A stretch of 43,712 bases of DNA from Roseofilum capinflatum BLCC-M114 (GCF_030068505.1 NZ_JAQOSO010000023.1:6467-50178); one strand, 5' to 3'. Counted from the stretch's first letter, positions 9,076 to 17,782 are shown. The notes: generated from the sequence alone by a model not told the origin. Translations and numbers: made by a program.

Positions 9076-10062
9076 ATGCTAAAGACTAACATTACTCCTT
9101 TTAAGCGCAAACTGAAAGCCCCTCTGAAGAAAGAGGAAATCACAGTATTACAAATTAATCTAGGTAAACGCTGCAATCTTGCCTGTACCCATTGTCATGT
9201 CGAAGCTGGGCCCAAACGAACCGAAGAACTGACTCCAGAAATCTGCCATCAACTGATTCAACTAATTGAACGCTTTCCCCAGATTAAAACTGTGGATCTC
9301 ACGGGAGGAGCGCCAGAAATGAATTATGGCTTTCGTCCCCTCGTCGAAGCAGCCAGAAAAGCGGAAAAAGAAATTATTGTGCGCTCCAATTTAACCATCT
9401 TTTTTGCTGAAGGTTATCAAGATTTACCCCAATATTTTGCCGATCGCCAAGTGCGAGTCGTGGCTTCCTTACCCTGTTATCTCGAAGACAATGTGGATAA
9501 AATGCGCGGCAGTGGAGTCTATCAGGGATCGATTCGCGCTCTGCAACAGTTAAATCAACTCGGTTACGGTCGAGAGTCCCATCTCATTCTGGATTTAGTC
9601 TATAATCCAGCCATGCCCAACTCAGATCATTTTTCCTTAACGCCGAACCAACAGAACCTAGAGAAAGCCTATAAACAGTATTTGCAAGAGCATTTCAACG
9701 TTGAGTTTAATCATCTGCTGACGATTACTAATTTACCCATCGGGCGCACTAAAGAGTATCTGAAAAAGCGTAATTTATACGAGCCATATCTGCAATTTCT
9801 AGAAGATAACTTTAATCTTCACACTGTGCCCGGCTTAATGTGCAAGCAAGAATTATCAGTGGATTATTTAGGGCAAATTTATGATTGCGATTTTAATCAA
9901 ATGGAAGGACTTCCGGCACGGACGGCGACGGGAGAAGCGCTAACAGTGGCTACACTGTTAGAGTGGGGCAATTTAGACGTAATAGAAGAGGTGAGAACGG
10001 CTCCCTATTGTTACGGTTGCACGGCCGGAGCGGGGTCAAGTTGCGGCGGTTCTTTGGCTTAA
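9076..10062 (+). CDS. arsS: ArsS-type radical SAM protein (arsenosugar biosynthesis family)
   Basis: The protein is about 328 aa. The radical SAM cluster motif CNLACTHC (Cys33, Cys37, Cys40) is followed by DLTGGAPEMN, typical of this family. A cysteine-rich C-terminus (GLMCKQELSVDYLGQIYDC and CYGCTAGAGSSCGG) matches the radical SAM/Cys-rich family that includes ArsS, which adds a deoxyadenosyl group to dimethylarsinous compounds in arsenosugar synthesis. No arsM or other ars gene is in the window, so the arsenic role rests on family membership only. The ATG at 9076 is preferred to the TTG at 9070. It follows the CAGNP-repeat YHS gene after 82 bp, separated by a hairpin. Confidence 0.8.
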   Translation: MLKTNITPFKRKLKAPLKKEEITVLQINLGKRCNLACTHCHVEAGPKRTEELTPEICHQLIQLIERFPQIKTVDLTGGAPEMNYGFRPLVEAARKAEKEIIVRSNLTIFFAEGYQDLPQYFADRQVRVVASLPCYLEDNVDKMRGSGVYQGSIRALQQLNQLGYGRESHLILDLVYNPAMPNSDHFSLTPNQQNLEKAYKQYLQEHFNVEFNHLLTITNLPIGRTKEYLKKRNLYEPYLQFLEDNFNLHTVPGLMCKQELSVDYLGQIYDCDFNQMEGLPARTATGEALTVATLLEWGNLDVIEEVRTAPYCYGCTAGAGSSCGGSLA

Positions 10063-10141
10063 AATGAGGAGGGCATTAGACAAGATTTAGAGACTTGCCA
10101 GTGGGAATTCTCCTACAGGAGAGAATGGGATTGTTATAGAA

Positions 10142-10170
10142 TTGACAGGATAGGCAAAGTGTTTTATGAT
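10142..10170 (+). promoter_or_regulatory. Near-consensus sigma-70 promoter for the poly-Asp gene
   Basis: TTGACA (10142-10147) and TATGAT (10165-10170) are separated by 17 bp, matching the -35 consensus fully and -10 at five of six positions. Transcription would begin near 10177, giving a leader of about 35 nt before the ATG at 10212. Confidence 0.75.
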
Positions 10171-10211
10171 ACTGATATTTAACTTATACATGAAGCACAG
10201 TTGTAAATCAA

Positions 10212-10463
10212 ATGATCAATCAATGGCTTTTGGCGATCGCCGTTATTATTTCTCTCCTACTTGGTCTTGAAGAAATGGCACGATCAGCCCTTTCCCCTGT
10301 TCAGCACGAGTATCTTCAAGAGTCGGACACTTTGAGTTCAGATACTTATTACCAGGCCGAAGATCCTGGAGACGATGATGATGATGACGACGATGATGAC
10401 GATGACGATGATGATGACGACGACGACGATGATGACGATGACGATGATGATGATGACGAGTAA
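10212..10463 (+). CDS. Small secreted or membrane-anchored peptide with 29-Asp tail
   Basis: The product is 83 aa. Residues 3-18 are a hydrophobic signal or anchor helix (QWLLAIAVIISLLL) with no basic residues before it. Residues 19-53 are a polar linker. Residues 54-82 are 29 consecutive aspartates and the last residue is Glu. The Asp tract mixes GAT and GAC codons irregularly, so the amino acid seems to be what is kept. A near-consensus promoter lies just upstream. The leader has no strong Shine-Dalgarno. Such a tail would be strongly anionic and could bind Ca2+ or other cations outside the membrane; this is inference. I recognise no family. A frame that is open by chance inside an expanding trinucleotide repeat is the alternative. 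Confidence 0.6.
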   Translation: MINQWLLAIAVIISLLLGLEEMARSALSPVQHEYLQESDTLSSDTYYQAEDPGDDDDDDDDDDDDDDDDDDDDDDDDDDDDDE

Positions 10464-10762
10464 TACAAGCTCCCGTTAGGTGTCATCGTAGGGTGGGCGG
10501 GAGGAAGAAACGAAATCATTCAAATTCGACAAACAAATCCTGCCCACCTTGCCCGGTACTTTGATGGATTACCCGGACTTGAGATAAGACACTGGCTAGA
10601 GAAGCCAGGGAGCGAAATCATTCAAATTCGATAAACAAACCCTGCCCACCTTGCCCGATACTTTGATGGATTACCCGGACTTGAGATAAGACACTGGCTA
10701 GAGAAGCCAGCGAGCAAGATGCTCGCACTCCTAGCGTGACCTCATGTTAGGTGTCATTGTAG
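10464..10762. repeat. 102-bp tandem duplication in non-coding DNA
   Basis: A unit beginning CGAAATCATTCAAATTCG at 10511 is repeated at 10613 with few changes, a 102-bp period running to about 10711. The pair is itself flanked by GTTAGGTGTCATCGTAG near 10475 and GTTAGGTGTCATTGTAG near 10746. No open frame of note is present. With the MITE-like element that follows, it fills the interval between the poly-Asp gene and moaA. Confidence 0.8.
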
Positions 10763-10879
10763 TGCCGTGACAACCCTAAAATGGTGGGTTACGGCGGATT
10801 GATAGATTGCTGTCAGAGTCTAGGTTTTAGCCGCCTAACCCACCCTACGCTAATGCACTATTTTAGCTGTGTCACGGCA
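10763..10879. mobile_element. MITE-like element, 117 bp, with terminal inverted repeats
   Basis: Perfect 10-bp terminal inverted repeats TGCCGTGACA (10763-10772) and TGTCACGGCA (10870-10879) enclose internal inverted segments (GTGGGTTACGGCGG and CCGCCTAACCCAC). The four bases GTAG occur directly on both sides (10759-10762 and 10880-10883), consistent with a target-site duplication. It has no coding capacity, so it would need a transposase in trans. It lies 16 bp past the moaA stop codon. Confidence 0.7.
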
Positions 10880-10895
10880 GTAGGGTACGTTAATC

Positions 10896-11882
10896 TTACC
10901 CTCCGATTTGGGACATGGTGCGGGTGTACGTCCCTTCTGTACCTGATTCCCGTTGTTTGAAGTTGATCTCTGGTTTAATCTGTAGGAGATTGGCTACTTG
11001 TTGGCGTAATTTGCTTAAAGGAGTCTGCGATCGCAACTTGGTTTTAAGATCGATCTGTCCGGTTTCATTCAGCAGACAGGGACGCAGCCAACCATCAGCC
11101 GATAATCGCATTCGATTACAGCGATCGCAGAAACATTCGGACATCTGACTAATAAACCCCAATGTACCCTGAGCGCCAGGAATTTGGAACACATCAGCCG
11201 GCCCGTTCCCGCGCACTTCTCCCTCCGTCAGTCCCCAACGCTCCCGAATCCTCTGGCGCAATTCCTCCGAAGGTATCCAGGCTCGCTCGGTAAATAAATG
11301 ACCATTGCCAATGGGCATAAACTCGATAAATCTCACATGCCATTGCCGCTCTAGGGTCAATGCCGCCAAATTTAACACCTCATGGTCATTCACCCCAGGA
11401 ATCACTACCACATTCAATTTTAAGGGGTTGAACCCCACCTCATACGCCTTCTGAATCCCTGCCCAGGTGCGCTCCCAGCGACTTTTACCCCCGTTGCCGA
11501 TAATTTTGTCAAAAGTCTCTGGTTCCAGGGAATCCAGGCTAATATTAATCCGCCGTAAACCCGCATCATAGAGATCTTGCGCCAGGCGATCGAGTAAAAA
11601 GCCATTCGTGGTCATGGCTAAATCTTGGGTTTGGGGAAGTTGGGCAATTTCCCGGACTAAATCCACTACACCCGGACGCAGTAAGGGTTCACCTCCGGTT
11701 AAGCGAAAGCGGGTAAAACCCAGGGGAATAAACACCTCATTCAAGAGGGTAAGAATTTCTTCAGAGGTGAGGAGATTTTGACTTAAGATATAGTCGAGTT
11801 CTTCCCCCGCAGGCATACAATATTGACACCGAAAATTACATCGGTCAATCAGGCTAATGCGAAGGTAATCTACTGTATTCAT
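10896..11882 (-). CDS. moaA: GTP 3',8-cyclase MoaA (molybdenum cofactor biosynthesis)
   Basis: This 328-aa radical SAM enzyme performs the first step of molybdopterin synthesis, converting GTP to 3',8-cyclo-7,8-dihydro-GTP. The SAM cluster motif CNFRCQYC is at Cys15, Cys19 and Cys22. [12 protein letters not shown] follows. The C-terminal GTP-binding cluster is seen in [19 protein letters not shown], and the protein ends in the conserved Gly-Gly. The ATG at 11882 is preferred to an upstream TTG at 11900, because the latter lies inside a heptamer repeat. No other moa gene is nearby. Confidence 0.95.
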   Translation of the reverse strand: MNTVDYLRISLIDRCNFRCQYCMPAGEELDYILSQNLLTSEEILTLLNEVFIPLGFTRFRLTGGEPLLRPGVVDLVREIAQLPQTQDLAMTTNGFLLDRLAQDLYDAGLRRINISLDSLEPETFDKIIGNGGKSRWERTWAGIQKAYEVGFNPLKLNVVVIPGVNDHEVLNLAALTLERQWHVRFIEFMPIGNGHLFTERAWIPSEELRQRIRERWGLTEGEVRGNGPADVFQIPGAQGTLGFISQMSECFCDRCNRMRLSADGWLRPCLLNETGQIDLKTKLRSQTPLSKLRQQVANLLQIKPEINFKQRESGTEGTYTRTMSQIGG

Positions 11883-11907
11883 GCAATTAACAATTAACAA
11901 TTAACAA
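11883..11907. repeat. Heptamer tandem repeat just upstream of moaA
   Basis: The 7-mer CAATTAA repeats about three times directly in front of the moaA start codon, so it forms the 5' leader of that mRNA and takes the place of a clear Shine-Dalgarno sequence. Similar heptamer arrays recur elsewhere in the window. Confidence 0.7.
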
Positions 11908-11925
11908 TTTACCCATTACCCATTT

Positions 11926-12273
11926 TTAATGGCTCATAACTTCTTTTAGGGTTTGAGTTAAGTTTATGGCCCTCATGGGGCGATCGCCGTCACTGCTGAC
12001 CATAATGACACTACGGGTTCGGTTGTCGATCGCCTCACAGTCGATCGCCACGGAGACGGTAGGACTGACAGCTAACACTCGGCTGGCATTCACATTTAAG
12101 ACGGGAACCTCCGTAGAGGCGATCGCCTGTTCTGCTTTCTGCAAACAAGCCGCAACCGACAGATCCAACCATAATTTTTCGTAGTATAGCGTTGGCCCTG
12201 CCCAAGCAACAAAGGGATAGCTCAGAATAAGTGTGCTAAGGGTAGTACCGATCCAATGGGAAAGAGTTTTCAT
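11926..12273 (-). CDS. Small exported hypothetical protein
   Basis: This 115-aa protein has a clear signal peptide (about 1-25, SYPFVAWA-G). The mature part has two cysteines (ACLQKAEQAI and IDCEAIDN) and a repeated alternation of beta-like strands (VLAVSPTVSVAIDC, RSVIMVSSDG). I do not recognise the family. It sits upstream of moaA on the same strand with a 43-bp gap filled by the heptamer repeat, so co-transcription is possible but a shared function is not implied. Confidence 0.65.
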   Translation of the reverse strand: MKTLSHWIGTTLSTLILSYPFVAWAGPTLYYEKLWLDLSVAACLQKAEQAIASTEVPVLNVNASRVLAVSPTVSVAIDCEAIDNRTRSVIMVSSDGDRPMRAINLTQTLKEVMSH

Positions 12274-12368
12274 GGTTATCTGGGCGTTACAGTGCTAGGA
12301 ATAGGGAGGTCGATAGCGGTATAATAGTATTCGTTTGAGTGATTGATCCACCGGTTAAGGATACGCTT

Positions 12369-12947
12369 ATGAGTCCTTTGACATTAAATTTAGATGCCGT
12401 TAACCTCAGTGACGAGCAATTCTATGACTTGTGCCAAAATAACCGCGAGTTGAACTTTGAACGAAATACTAGAGGAGAACTGATTATTATGTCTCCCGTA
12501 GGAGGTGAGAGCGGAAAGCGAGAAGCCGATTTAATCACTGATTTGGGACTTTGGAATCGACATACTAACCTGGGTTATACCTTCAGTTCCTCGACTGTAT
12601 TTAAGCTTCCCAATGGTGCAGATCGTTCCCCAGATGTGGCTTGGATTCGCCGGGAACGCTATTTAGCTTTAACTGCCGAACAACGACGGAAATTTCCGCC
12701 AATTGCGCCGGATTTTGCGATCGAATTAAGGTCAGCCACGGATAGTTTGGAACCGTTGCGTGCCAAAATGAGGGAATATATGGATGCGGGGGTAAAATTG
12801 GCATGGTTGATTAATCCCCAACAGCAACAAGTCGAAATTTATCGGCCACAAAAGGAAGTCGAAGTGCGAAATTTGCCTACAGAGTTATCTGGCGAGTCAA
12901 TATTACCCGGATTGAGTTTGAATCTGGATCTGTTTGATAATGGGTAA
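12369..12947 (+). CDS. Uma2 family (DUF820) putative restriction-fold endonuclease
   Basis: This 192-aa protein matches the large cyanobacterial Uma2/DUF820 family. The PD-(D/E)xK nuclease core shows as RSPDVAWIRRERY followed by FAIELRSATDSLEPLRAKMREY, with the late helix LAWLINPQQQQVEIYR. The family is present in dozens of copies per cyanobacterial genome; its biological role is unsettled. AAGGA at 12357-12361 sits about 7 nt before the ATG at 12369, favouring it over a GTG at 12339. A TATAAT box lies at 12320-12325 without an obvious -35. Confidence 0.85.
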   Translation: MSPLTLNLDAVNLSDEQFYDLCQNNRELNFERNTRGELIIMSPVGGESGKREADLITDLGLWNRHTNLGYTFSSSTVFKLPNGADRSPDVAWIRRERYLALTAEQRRKFPPIAPDFAIELRSATDSLEPLRAKMREYMDAGVKLAWLINPQQQQVEIYRPQKEVEVRNLPTELSGESILPGLSLNLDLFDNG

Positions 12948-12972
12948 TAGGGTAATGGGTAATAGGCAAGAG
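12941..12972. repeat. Heptamer-type repeat (GGGTAAT units)
   Basis: The string AATGGGTAATAGGGTAATGGGTAATAGGC overlaps the end of the Uma2 gene and continues into the intergenic DNA. It is related to runs near 5110, 23960 and 27050. Such short tandem repeats are a known feature of filamentous cyanobacterial genomes. Confidence 0.65.
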
Positions 12973-13004
12973 GTTATCCTCCCCCATCCCCATTCCCTAC
13001 TCTT

Positions 13005-14414
13005 TTAACCGTTAGCAACCCCTTCGGCCCGGGCAGCTTGTTGAACTGCCGCAGATACGGCAGGAGCTACGCGAGAATCGAATACAGAAGGAATAATATT
13101 ATGGGGATTGAGATCGGTGGGACTGACTAAAGAGGCGATCGCCCCTGCTGCTTCAATGCACATTTTGCGGGTAATGCTGCGAGCGCGGCAATCTAAAGCA
13201 CCCCGGAATACCCCAGGGAAGGCTAAGACATTATTGATTTGATTGGGATAGTCGCTGCGTCCAGTGGCCATGACTGCGACATCATCAGTCACCAATTCCG
13301 GTTGAATTTCCGGAATGGGGTTAGCCATGGCAAACACGATCGCATCTTTGGCCATGGTACTCACCATTCCCGGAGTCAGCACCCCTGGCACGCTCACCCC
13401 AATAAACACATCAGTGTTTTTCATCGCATCTCCTAAAGATCCCGATTCATCTACCGCAAACTCCTGTTTGGCTGCATTCAGGTCAGACCGTTGCTTAGAG
13501 ACAATGCCCTTCGAGTCACAAAGGATAATATTCTTGGCTCCGGCTTCTTGTAACAGATGGGCGATCGCCACCCCAGCGGCCCCGGCCCCATTAATCACAA
13601 TTCGTACCTCTTCTAGGCTCTTTTTCACCCATTTCAGGGCATTATAGAGGGCGGCTTGAGTGACGATCGCCGTTCCATGTTGGTCATCATGGAAAATGGG
13701 AATATCCAACTCTTTCTTCAAACGGCGCTCAATTTCAAAGCATCGGGGAGCGCTAATATCTTCCAGGTTCACCCCACCAAACACGGGAGCCATGCGTTTA
13801 ACCGTGGCGATAATTTCTTCTGTATCTTGGGTATCCAGACAAACTGGAAAAGCATCGAGACCGCCAAAATCCTTAAATAGCATGGCTTTCCCTTCCATCA
13901 CTGGCAAAGCGCCCAAGGGGCCCAAATTCCCCAATCCTAAGACTGCGCTACCGTCGGTAACAATGGCAATGGTGTTGCTTTTAATGGTTAAATCAAAGGC
14001 TTTTTCTGGATTTTCGGCGATCGCCTTACAGATGCGACCCACCCCAGGGGTGTAGGCCATGGCCAAGTCAGATTGGCCTTTAATAGCTATTTTGCTATTA
14101 ATGGTAATCTTCCCACCCTTATGCAGATCGAACGTTTGATCGGAGACTTCCAGCACTTCAATATTGGGCAGGACTTTTATCCCTTGGACAATTTCCTCCG
14201 CTTGTTCGGTTGACCCAGCATCAACCGTAATTTCCCGCAGCGTAAAATCGAGGGTGCGTTCTACAAGATTAATTTCCCCTAAACTCCCGCCAACGGAGGC
14301 GATTGCCCCAGTCACTCTAGCTAGAGCGCCGGTACGATTTTGGAGTTTAACCCGCATTTTGACGCTAAAACTAGAGCTAGGATTAAGTTTAGTAGCGTGA
14401 GATGGCTCAGTCAT
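13005..14414 (-). CDS. NAD(P)-dependent malic enzyme with N-terminal ACT domain
   Basis: This 469-aa enzyme oxidatively decarboxylates malate to pyruvate. Residues about 15-90 form an ACT regulatory domain (VKLQNRTGALARVTGAIASVGG). The malic N-domain includes AYTPGVGRICKAI and VTDGSAVLGLGNLGP, with FHDDQHGTAIV carrying metal/substrate residues. The NAD(P) domain has the Rossmann loop NGAGAAGVAIAHLL. The ACT-malic enzyme layout is common in cyanobacteria and suggests allosteric control by an amino acid or other small ligand. It is the single cytosolic type of about 460 aa, not the 600-aa eukaryotic type. Confidence 0.92.
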   Translation of the reverse strand: MTEPSHATKLNPSSSFSVKMRVKLQNRTGALARVTGAIASVGGSLGEINLVERTLDFTLREITVDAGSTEQAEEIVQGIKVLPNIEVLEVSDQTFDLHKGGKITINSKIAIKGQSDLAMAYTPGVGRICKAIAENPEKAFDLTIKSNTIAIVTDGSAVLGLGNLGPLGALPVMEGKAMLFKDFGGLDAFPVCLDTQDTEEIIATVKRMAPVFGGVNLEDISAPRCFEIERRLKKELDIPIFHDDQHGTAIVTQAALYNALKWVKKSLEEVRIVINGAGAAGVAIAHLLQEAGAKNIILCDSKGIVSKQRSDLNAAKQEFAVDESGSLGDAMKNTDVFIGVSVPGVLTPGMVSTMAKDAIVFAMANPIPEIQPELVTDDVAVMATGRSDYPNQINNVLAFPGVFRGALDCRARSITRKMCIEAAGAIASLVSPTDLNPHNIIPSVFDSRVAPAVSAAVQQAARAEGVANG

Positions 14415-14607
14415 GGATTTCCTCTAACTTAAAAGATCACTGCCGTGATTAGTATGGTCGAGATCGGTTATGGCGATCGTCACTTAGAATACCCCATTAT
14501 CAGGAGTGCGATCGGCAAAAACAGAAACAGAGGGTAGCATTTGGGATTTGAGGGGTCAGCACTCCTCCTGCTGCTACCCCAGATCGGGTTACGTCACTAC
14601 AGACTAT

Positions 14608-15321
14608 CTAAGCTGCGGCAGGTTCTTCATAGGGAACAAATAGCTTTTTCTGCGCTCCACAGATGGGGCAAGTCCAATCATCGGGAATGGCAGCAAAGGG
14701 AGTTCCTGGAGCAATTCCAGAATCGGGATCGCCTTTGACGGGATCGTAGATCATGGAACATTGGCGACAAATCCATTTTTGGGTTGCTTCTTGATCGCTG
14801 GGGGCTTTTTTGGTAACGGTTTCTCCCTCTAAAACACTTAGAGCATCCGTATATTGTCGGGCATGATGCTGTTCAATGCTGGTGAGTAAGCCAAAATTGT
14901 GGGCTGCTTTACGGAAGATTTGGGCGTGTTCTTGGGATTCTTGGGTTTGAGCTTCAAATTCAGCTACTGCGTCACTGTCGCGATCGCTTCTTGCTGCTTC
15001 AGCAAATTCGGGATACATGGTGGTGTATTCGTAGGTTTCCCCTTCAATGGCTAAGTCTAAGCACCGGGAGGCGATCGCCTTTTTTTGTTCTTCTGTCAAC
15101 GATGCGGGATCGTCAACCACCAGTTCGGGATGGATTAAGCGGAAATGGGCAAAAGCATGTTCAGTTTCCTGATTTGCCGTTTCTCTAAACAGTTTAGCCA
15201 GTTCTGTCATGCCTAACTTTTTGGTGACTTCGGCAAAAAATAAATATTTACGGTTGGCCATTGATTCGCCACCAAAGGCAGCTTCGAGGTTTTTCGCGGT
15301 ATTATTATTGGATAAGTCCAT
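14608..15321 (-). CDS. rbr: Rubrerythrin
   Basis: This 237-aa protein combines a four-helix di-iron domain with a C-terminal rubredoxin domain. Helix motifs with metal ligands include [24 protein letters not shown] and [14 protein letters not shown]. The rubredoxin part has [10 protein letters not shown] and [13 protein letters not shown], with both CxxC pairs intact. Rubrerythrins reduce hydrogen peroxide and protect against oxidative stress in the cytoplasm. The gene stands alone on the minus strand. Confidence 0.93.
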   Translation of the reverse strand: MDLSNNNTAKNLEAAFGGESMANRKYLFFAEVTKKLGMTELAKLFRETANQETEHAFAHFRLIHPELVVDDPASLTEEQKKAIASRCLDLAIEGETYEYTTMYPEFAEAARSDRDSDAVAEFEAQTQESQEHAQIFRKAAHNFGLLTSIEQHHARQYTDALSVLEGETVTKKAPSDQEATQKWICRQCSMIYDPVKGDPDSGIAPGTPFAAIPDDWTCPICGAQKKLFVPYEEPAAA

Positions 15322-15428
15322 AGTTTAATGGGGTTGGTATTCAGGCAAAAATTGTATCAACAATACCATGATTCTATGCCAGCTACAATGTGAGAATGTG
15401 AGCGATCGGCAGGGAATCCTCCTATTGC

Positions 15429-16022
15429 CTAGGGCCCAGCACTACGGCTAATTTCCTTGACTTCTTCCGGCGTTAACTCCCTCCATTGGCCAGGATTTAA
15501 TCCCTCCAATTTCAACCCGGCTAAAGAGACCCGCACTAACCTTAATGTCGGATATCCGATCGCTGCTGTCATCCGCCGTACCTGACGGTTACGCCCTTCG
15601 GTGAGTGTCATTTCCAACCAAGCTGTTGGAACCGTTTTGCGGCTGCGAATGGGGGGGTTACGCTCTGGGAGATCGGGGGGTGGGATGATTTGCACCTGAG
15701 CCGGTCGAGTTTTACCATCTTTAAGCATCATGCCTTGTCGTAGGGGAGTTAAATCCTCCTCCTCTGGAATTCGTTCAACCTGTACCCAGTAGGTACGTTG
15801 ATGACCATAGCGAGGATGGGAGAGGAGATGTTGTAATCTGCCATCATTGGTTAATAACAGCAATCCTTCACTATCCCGGTCTAACCGACCAACGGGATAA
15901 ACTCCAGGAACTGGGATATAGTCTTTCAAGGTTTCTCTGGCTGATTTTCCTTGGGTATGAGGATTCTCATCAGTGAATTGACACAGAACGTTGTAGGGTT
16001 TGTAAAAGAGAATGAGGGTCAT
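15429..16022 (-). CDS. rRNA large-subunit pseudouridine synthase, RluE-like
   Basis: About 197 aa, in the RsuA/RluE family. The catalytic Asp is in [17 protein letters not shown]. Other family motifs are [10 protein letters not shown] at the N-terminus, [11 protein letters not shown] and [15 protein letters not shown]. No N-terminal S4 domain is present, which fits RluE (E. coli 23S U2457) more than RsuA or RluB. The start ATG at 16022 overlaps the TAA of the upstream gene by one base (TAATG), implying translational coupling to the beta-propeller gene. Confidence 0.88.
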   Translation of the reverse strand: MTLILFYKPYNVLCQFTDENPHTQGKSARETLKDYIPVPGVYPVGRLDRDSEGLLLLTNDGRLQHLLSHPRYGHQRTYWVQVERIPEEEDLTPLRQGMMLKDGKTRPAQVQIIPPPDLPERNPPIRSRKTVPTAWLEMTLTEGRNRQVRRMTAAIGYPTLRLVRVSLAGLKLEGLNPGQWRELTPEEVKEISRSAGP

Positions 16023-16942
16023 TACCAATCTGGTGCTGCACCGGTTTGGGGGAATTGGGTGATGGTTTGTACGCTTGATCCATCTCTATTCATACTAAAA
16101 ATGAGATCGGAACCATTGCGAGTGGAGCGAAAAGCGAGTTTGAAGCCATCGGGTGACCAGGTGGGTTCTAGGTCTCGTCCGGGGTGTCGGGTTAAGTTTA
16201 CAATATTGGTTCCGTCTGCATTCATGAGATAAATATCGGCATCGCGGGTAAAGTAACCGGGTTTGAGTTCAAAGGATTCAAAACTAAAGGCAATGTACCG
16301 ACCATCGGGAGACCAAACGGGGGTATGATGAATGCCTTCGCGATCGCTCAATTGAATCACATTGGAGCCATCGGCATTCATCATATAGATCTGGAAACTT
16401 TTGCCATCAGCGCGGTTAGAGGTAAACAGAATTTGCTCGCCATCGGGAGACCAATCTGGCGATCGCTCCACGGCTGGATGATGGGTAATATTGGTTTGCC
16501 CGGTTCCATCGGCATTCATAATAAAAATATCCTGATTTCCGTTGCGATCGGAACTAAAGGCGATCTGCTCTCCATCGGGCGACCAAGTGGGGTAAAATTC
16601 CCAAGCGGGATTTACGGTTAAGCGCCGTTGATCTCCCCCATCGGCATTCATCACATAGATTTCCCGATTTAGATCTCGATTGGAGACAAAGGCAATTTTA
16701 CGGCGATCGGGTGACCAAGCGGGTAAGCCATCATCGCGCAAAATATGGGTGAGACGCTGAGGATAGGAACCATCGTCATTCATGGTATAAATGGACATAT
16801 TGTTTTCCCGCAAGGATTGAAAAACAATTTTCGGTCTATCGGGGACGAAGCCATGGGTTGTGGTTTGGCACAGAATCACCAATAAACAGGCAAATAAACC
16901 TAAGCGAATGGCGATCGCTCTTAATTTGACTCTTATTTTCAC
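16022..16942 (-). CDS. TolB-like exported beta-propeller protein (WD40-like PD40 repeats)
   Basis: This 306-aa protein has a signal peptide (about 1-31) and about six blades of the form PxWSPDG-xxIAF-SNRDGNxxIYxMNADG, the TolB C-terminal/PD40 repeat. There is no N-terminal TolB domain, no DPP-IV-type hydrolase and no Pal-binding evidence, so it should not be called TolB itself. It starts at GTG (16942), two bases after the stop of the 31-aa peptide gene, and ends in an overlap with the rluE-like gene. The three genes therefore look like one operon. Confidence 0.8.
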   Translation of the reverse strand: MKIRVKLRAIAIRLGLFACLLVILCQTTTHGFVPDRPKIVFQSLRENNMSIYTMNDDGSYPQRLTHILRDDGLPAWSPDRRKIAFVSNRDLNREIYVMNADGGDQRRLTVNPAWEFYPTWSPDGEQIAFSSDRNGNQDIFIMNADGTGQTNITHHPAVERSPDWSPDGEQILFTSNRADGKSFQIYMMNADGSNVIQLSDREGIHHTPVWSPDGRYIAFSFESFELKPGYFTRDADIYLMNADGTNIVNLTRHPGRDLEPTWSPDGFKLAFRSTRNGSDLIFSMNRDGSSVQTITQFPQTGAAPDW

Positions 16943-16944
16943 TG

Positions 16945-17040
16945 CTACTCACCCCCTTTTGACTCTTCCGCGATCAGGGCGTAAACAATAATTCCAATCA
17001 ACACTAAGCCTAACGTGACCGAGAATAAGATACTGATCAT
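16945..17040 (-). CDS. 31-aa single-helix membrane peptide, KdpF-like
   Basis: A short frame encodes 31 residues: one hydrophobic helix (about 1-24) followed by a charged tail ESKGGE. The segment VYALIAEE resembles KdpF, the small subunit of the Kdp potassium ATPase (VYALINAE in E. coli as I remember it). No kdpA, kdpB or kdpC is in the window. GGAGGG lies 11 nt before the ATG, and the stop is 2 nt before the next start, so it is likely real. Other options are a small photosynthesis or NDH subunit; I cannot place it firmly. Confidence 0.6.
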   Translation of the reverse strand: MISILFSVTLGLVLIGIIVYALIAEESKGGE

Positions 17041-17185
17041 GCAACTGAAAACCCTCCTGAAGCCGAAGTGATTCTGAACCGTTGCACCCTATGTTATAGC
17101 GTTTAGGTTATGGCTTTTTAGGAAAGGGGCTTGTCTGGCGATCGCCCCTAACCTCCCTTACTCACCCACCAAAAATTACCAGAAA

Positions 17186-17782
17186 CTACCGATAACGTTC
17201 GGTAATTTCCTGTAAATTTTTCGCCTTAAATCCTTCCCCCTTAGCTGTCATTTGCCATTGTCCATCTTGCAAATAGACTTCCGCCATAATCATTCCCGTC
17301 ATTCCCGCATAATTCGAGCCAGAAAGATTATAACGAGCAATCTCTTGATTATTCGCCCGGTCAACCAAGCGTACAAACGCATTTTTGACTTGCGAAAAAT
17401 CCTGCTTTCGAGCTAAACACTCATAAATATTGACCACAAACACTAATTTTTGAATCGCTGGAGGGAGTTGATCTAAAGCCACTAAAACCTGTTCATCATC
17501 CCCATCTCCAGCTCCCGTCAAATTATCGCCTAAATGGGTAACTGCTCCGGAAGAATGACGCAAATTTCCAAAATAAACCAAATCCGTAATTCCTTTAAGT
17601 TTATCCTGGCCATCTAAACAGATCACCGACGCATCCAAATCCAGATTTGGCCCCATTTTCAAAAAGCCCAATAACCCCTTAGATTCGGCTACATCCCAGC
17701 CCAATCCACAGAGCAAATTTTTCAAACCCGGAGCGGCTTTTTCCAGAGAAATGCGCTGTCCTTTTTCTAGGTTAATTCCCAT
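17186..17782 (-). CDS. TerD family protein (copy A)
   Basis: This 198-aa protein belongs to the TerD/CABP stress-protein family. It opens with INLEKGQRISLEKAAPGL, has LDLDASVICLDG and the calcium-binding stretch HLGDNLTGAGDGDDEQV, and ends with a domain-final QDGQWQMTAKGEGF. The acidic loops match Ca2+ sites described for TerD. The true start is the ATG at 17782; the frame extends further upstream only by running into the neighbouring gene's tail. It is a paralogue of the gene directly upstream, 16 bp away, and probably shares its transcript. No TerC or other ter gene is adjacent, though a TerB-like protein is encoded near 26.6 kb. Confidence 0.88.
   Translation of the reverse strand: MGINLEKGQRISLEKAAPGLKNLLCGLGWDVAESKGLLGFLKMGPNLDLDASVICLDGQDKLKGITDLVYFGNLRHSSGAVTHLGDNLTGAGDGDDEQVLVALDQLPPAIQKLVFVVNIYECLARKQDFSQVKNAFVRLVDRANNQEIARYNLSGSNYAGMTGMIMAEVYLQDGQWQMTAKGEGFKAKNLQEITERYR

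Noticed and set aside
16022-16942. Naming the beta-propeller protein TolB
   Set aside because: It lacks the TolB N-terminal domain and the Tol-Pal gene neighbours; only the propeller is shared.
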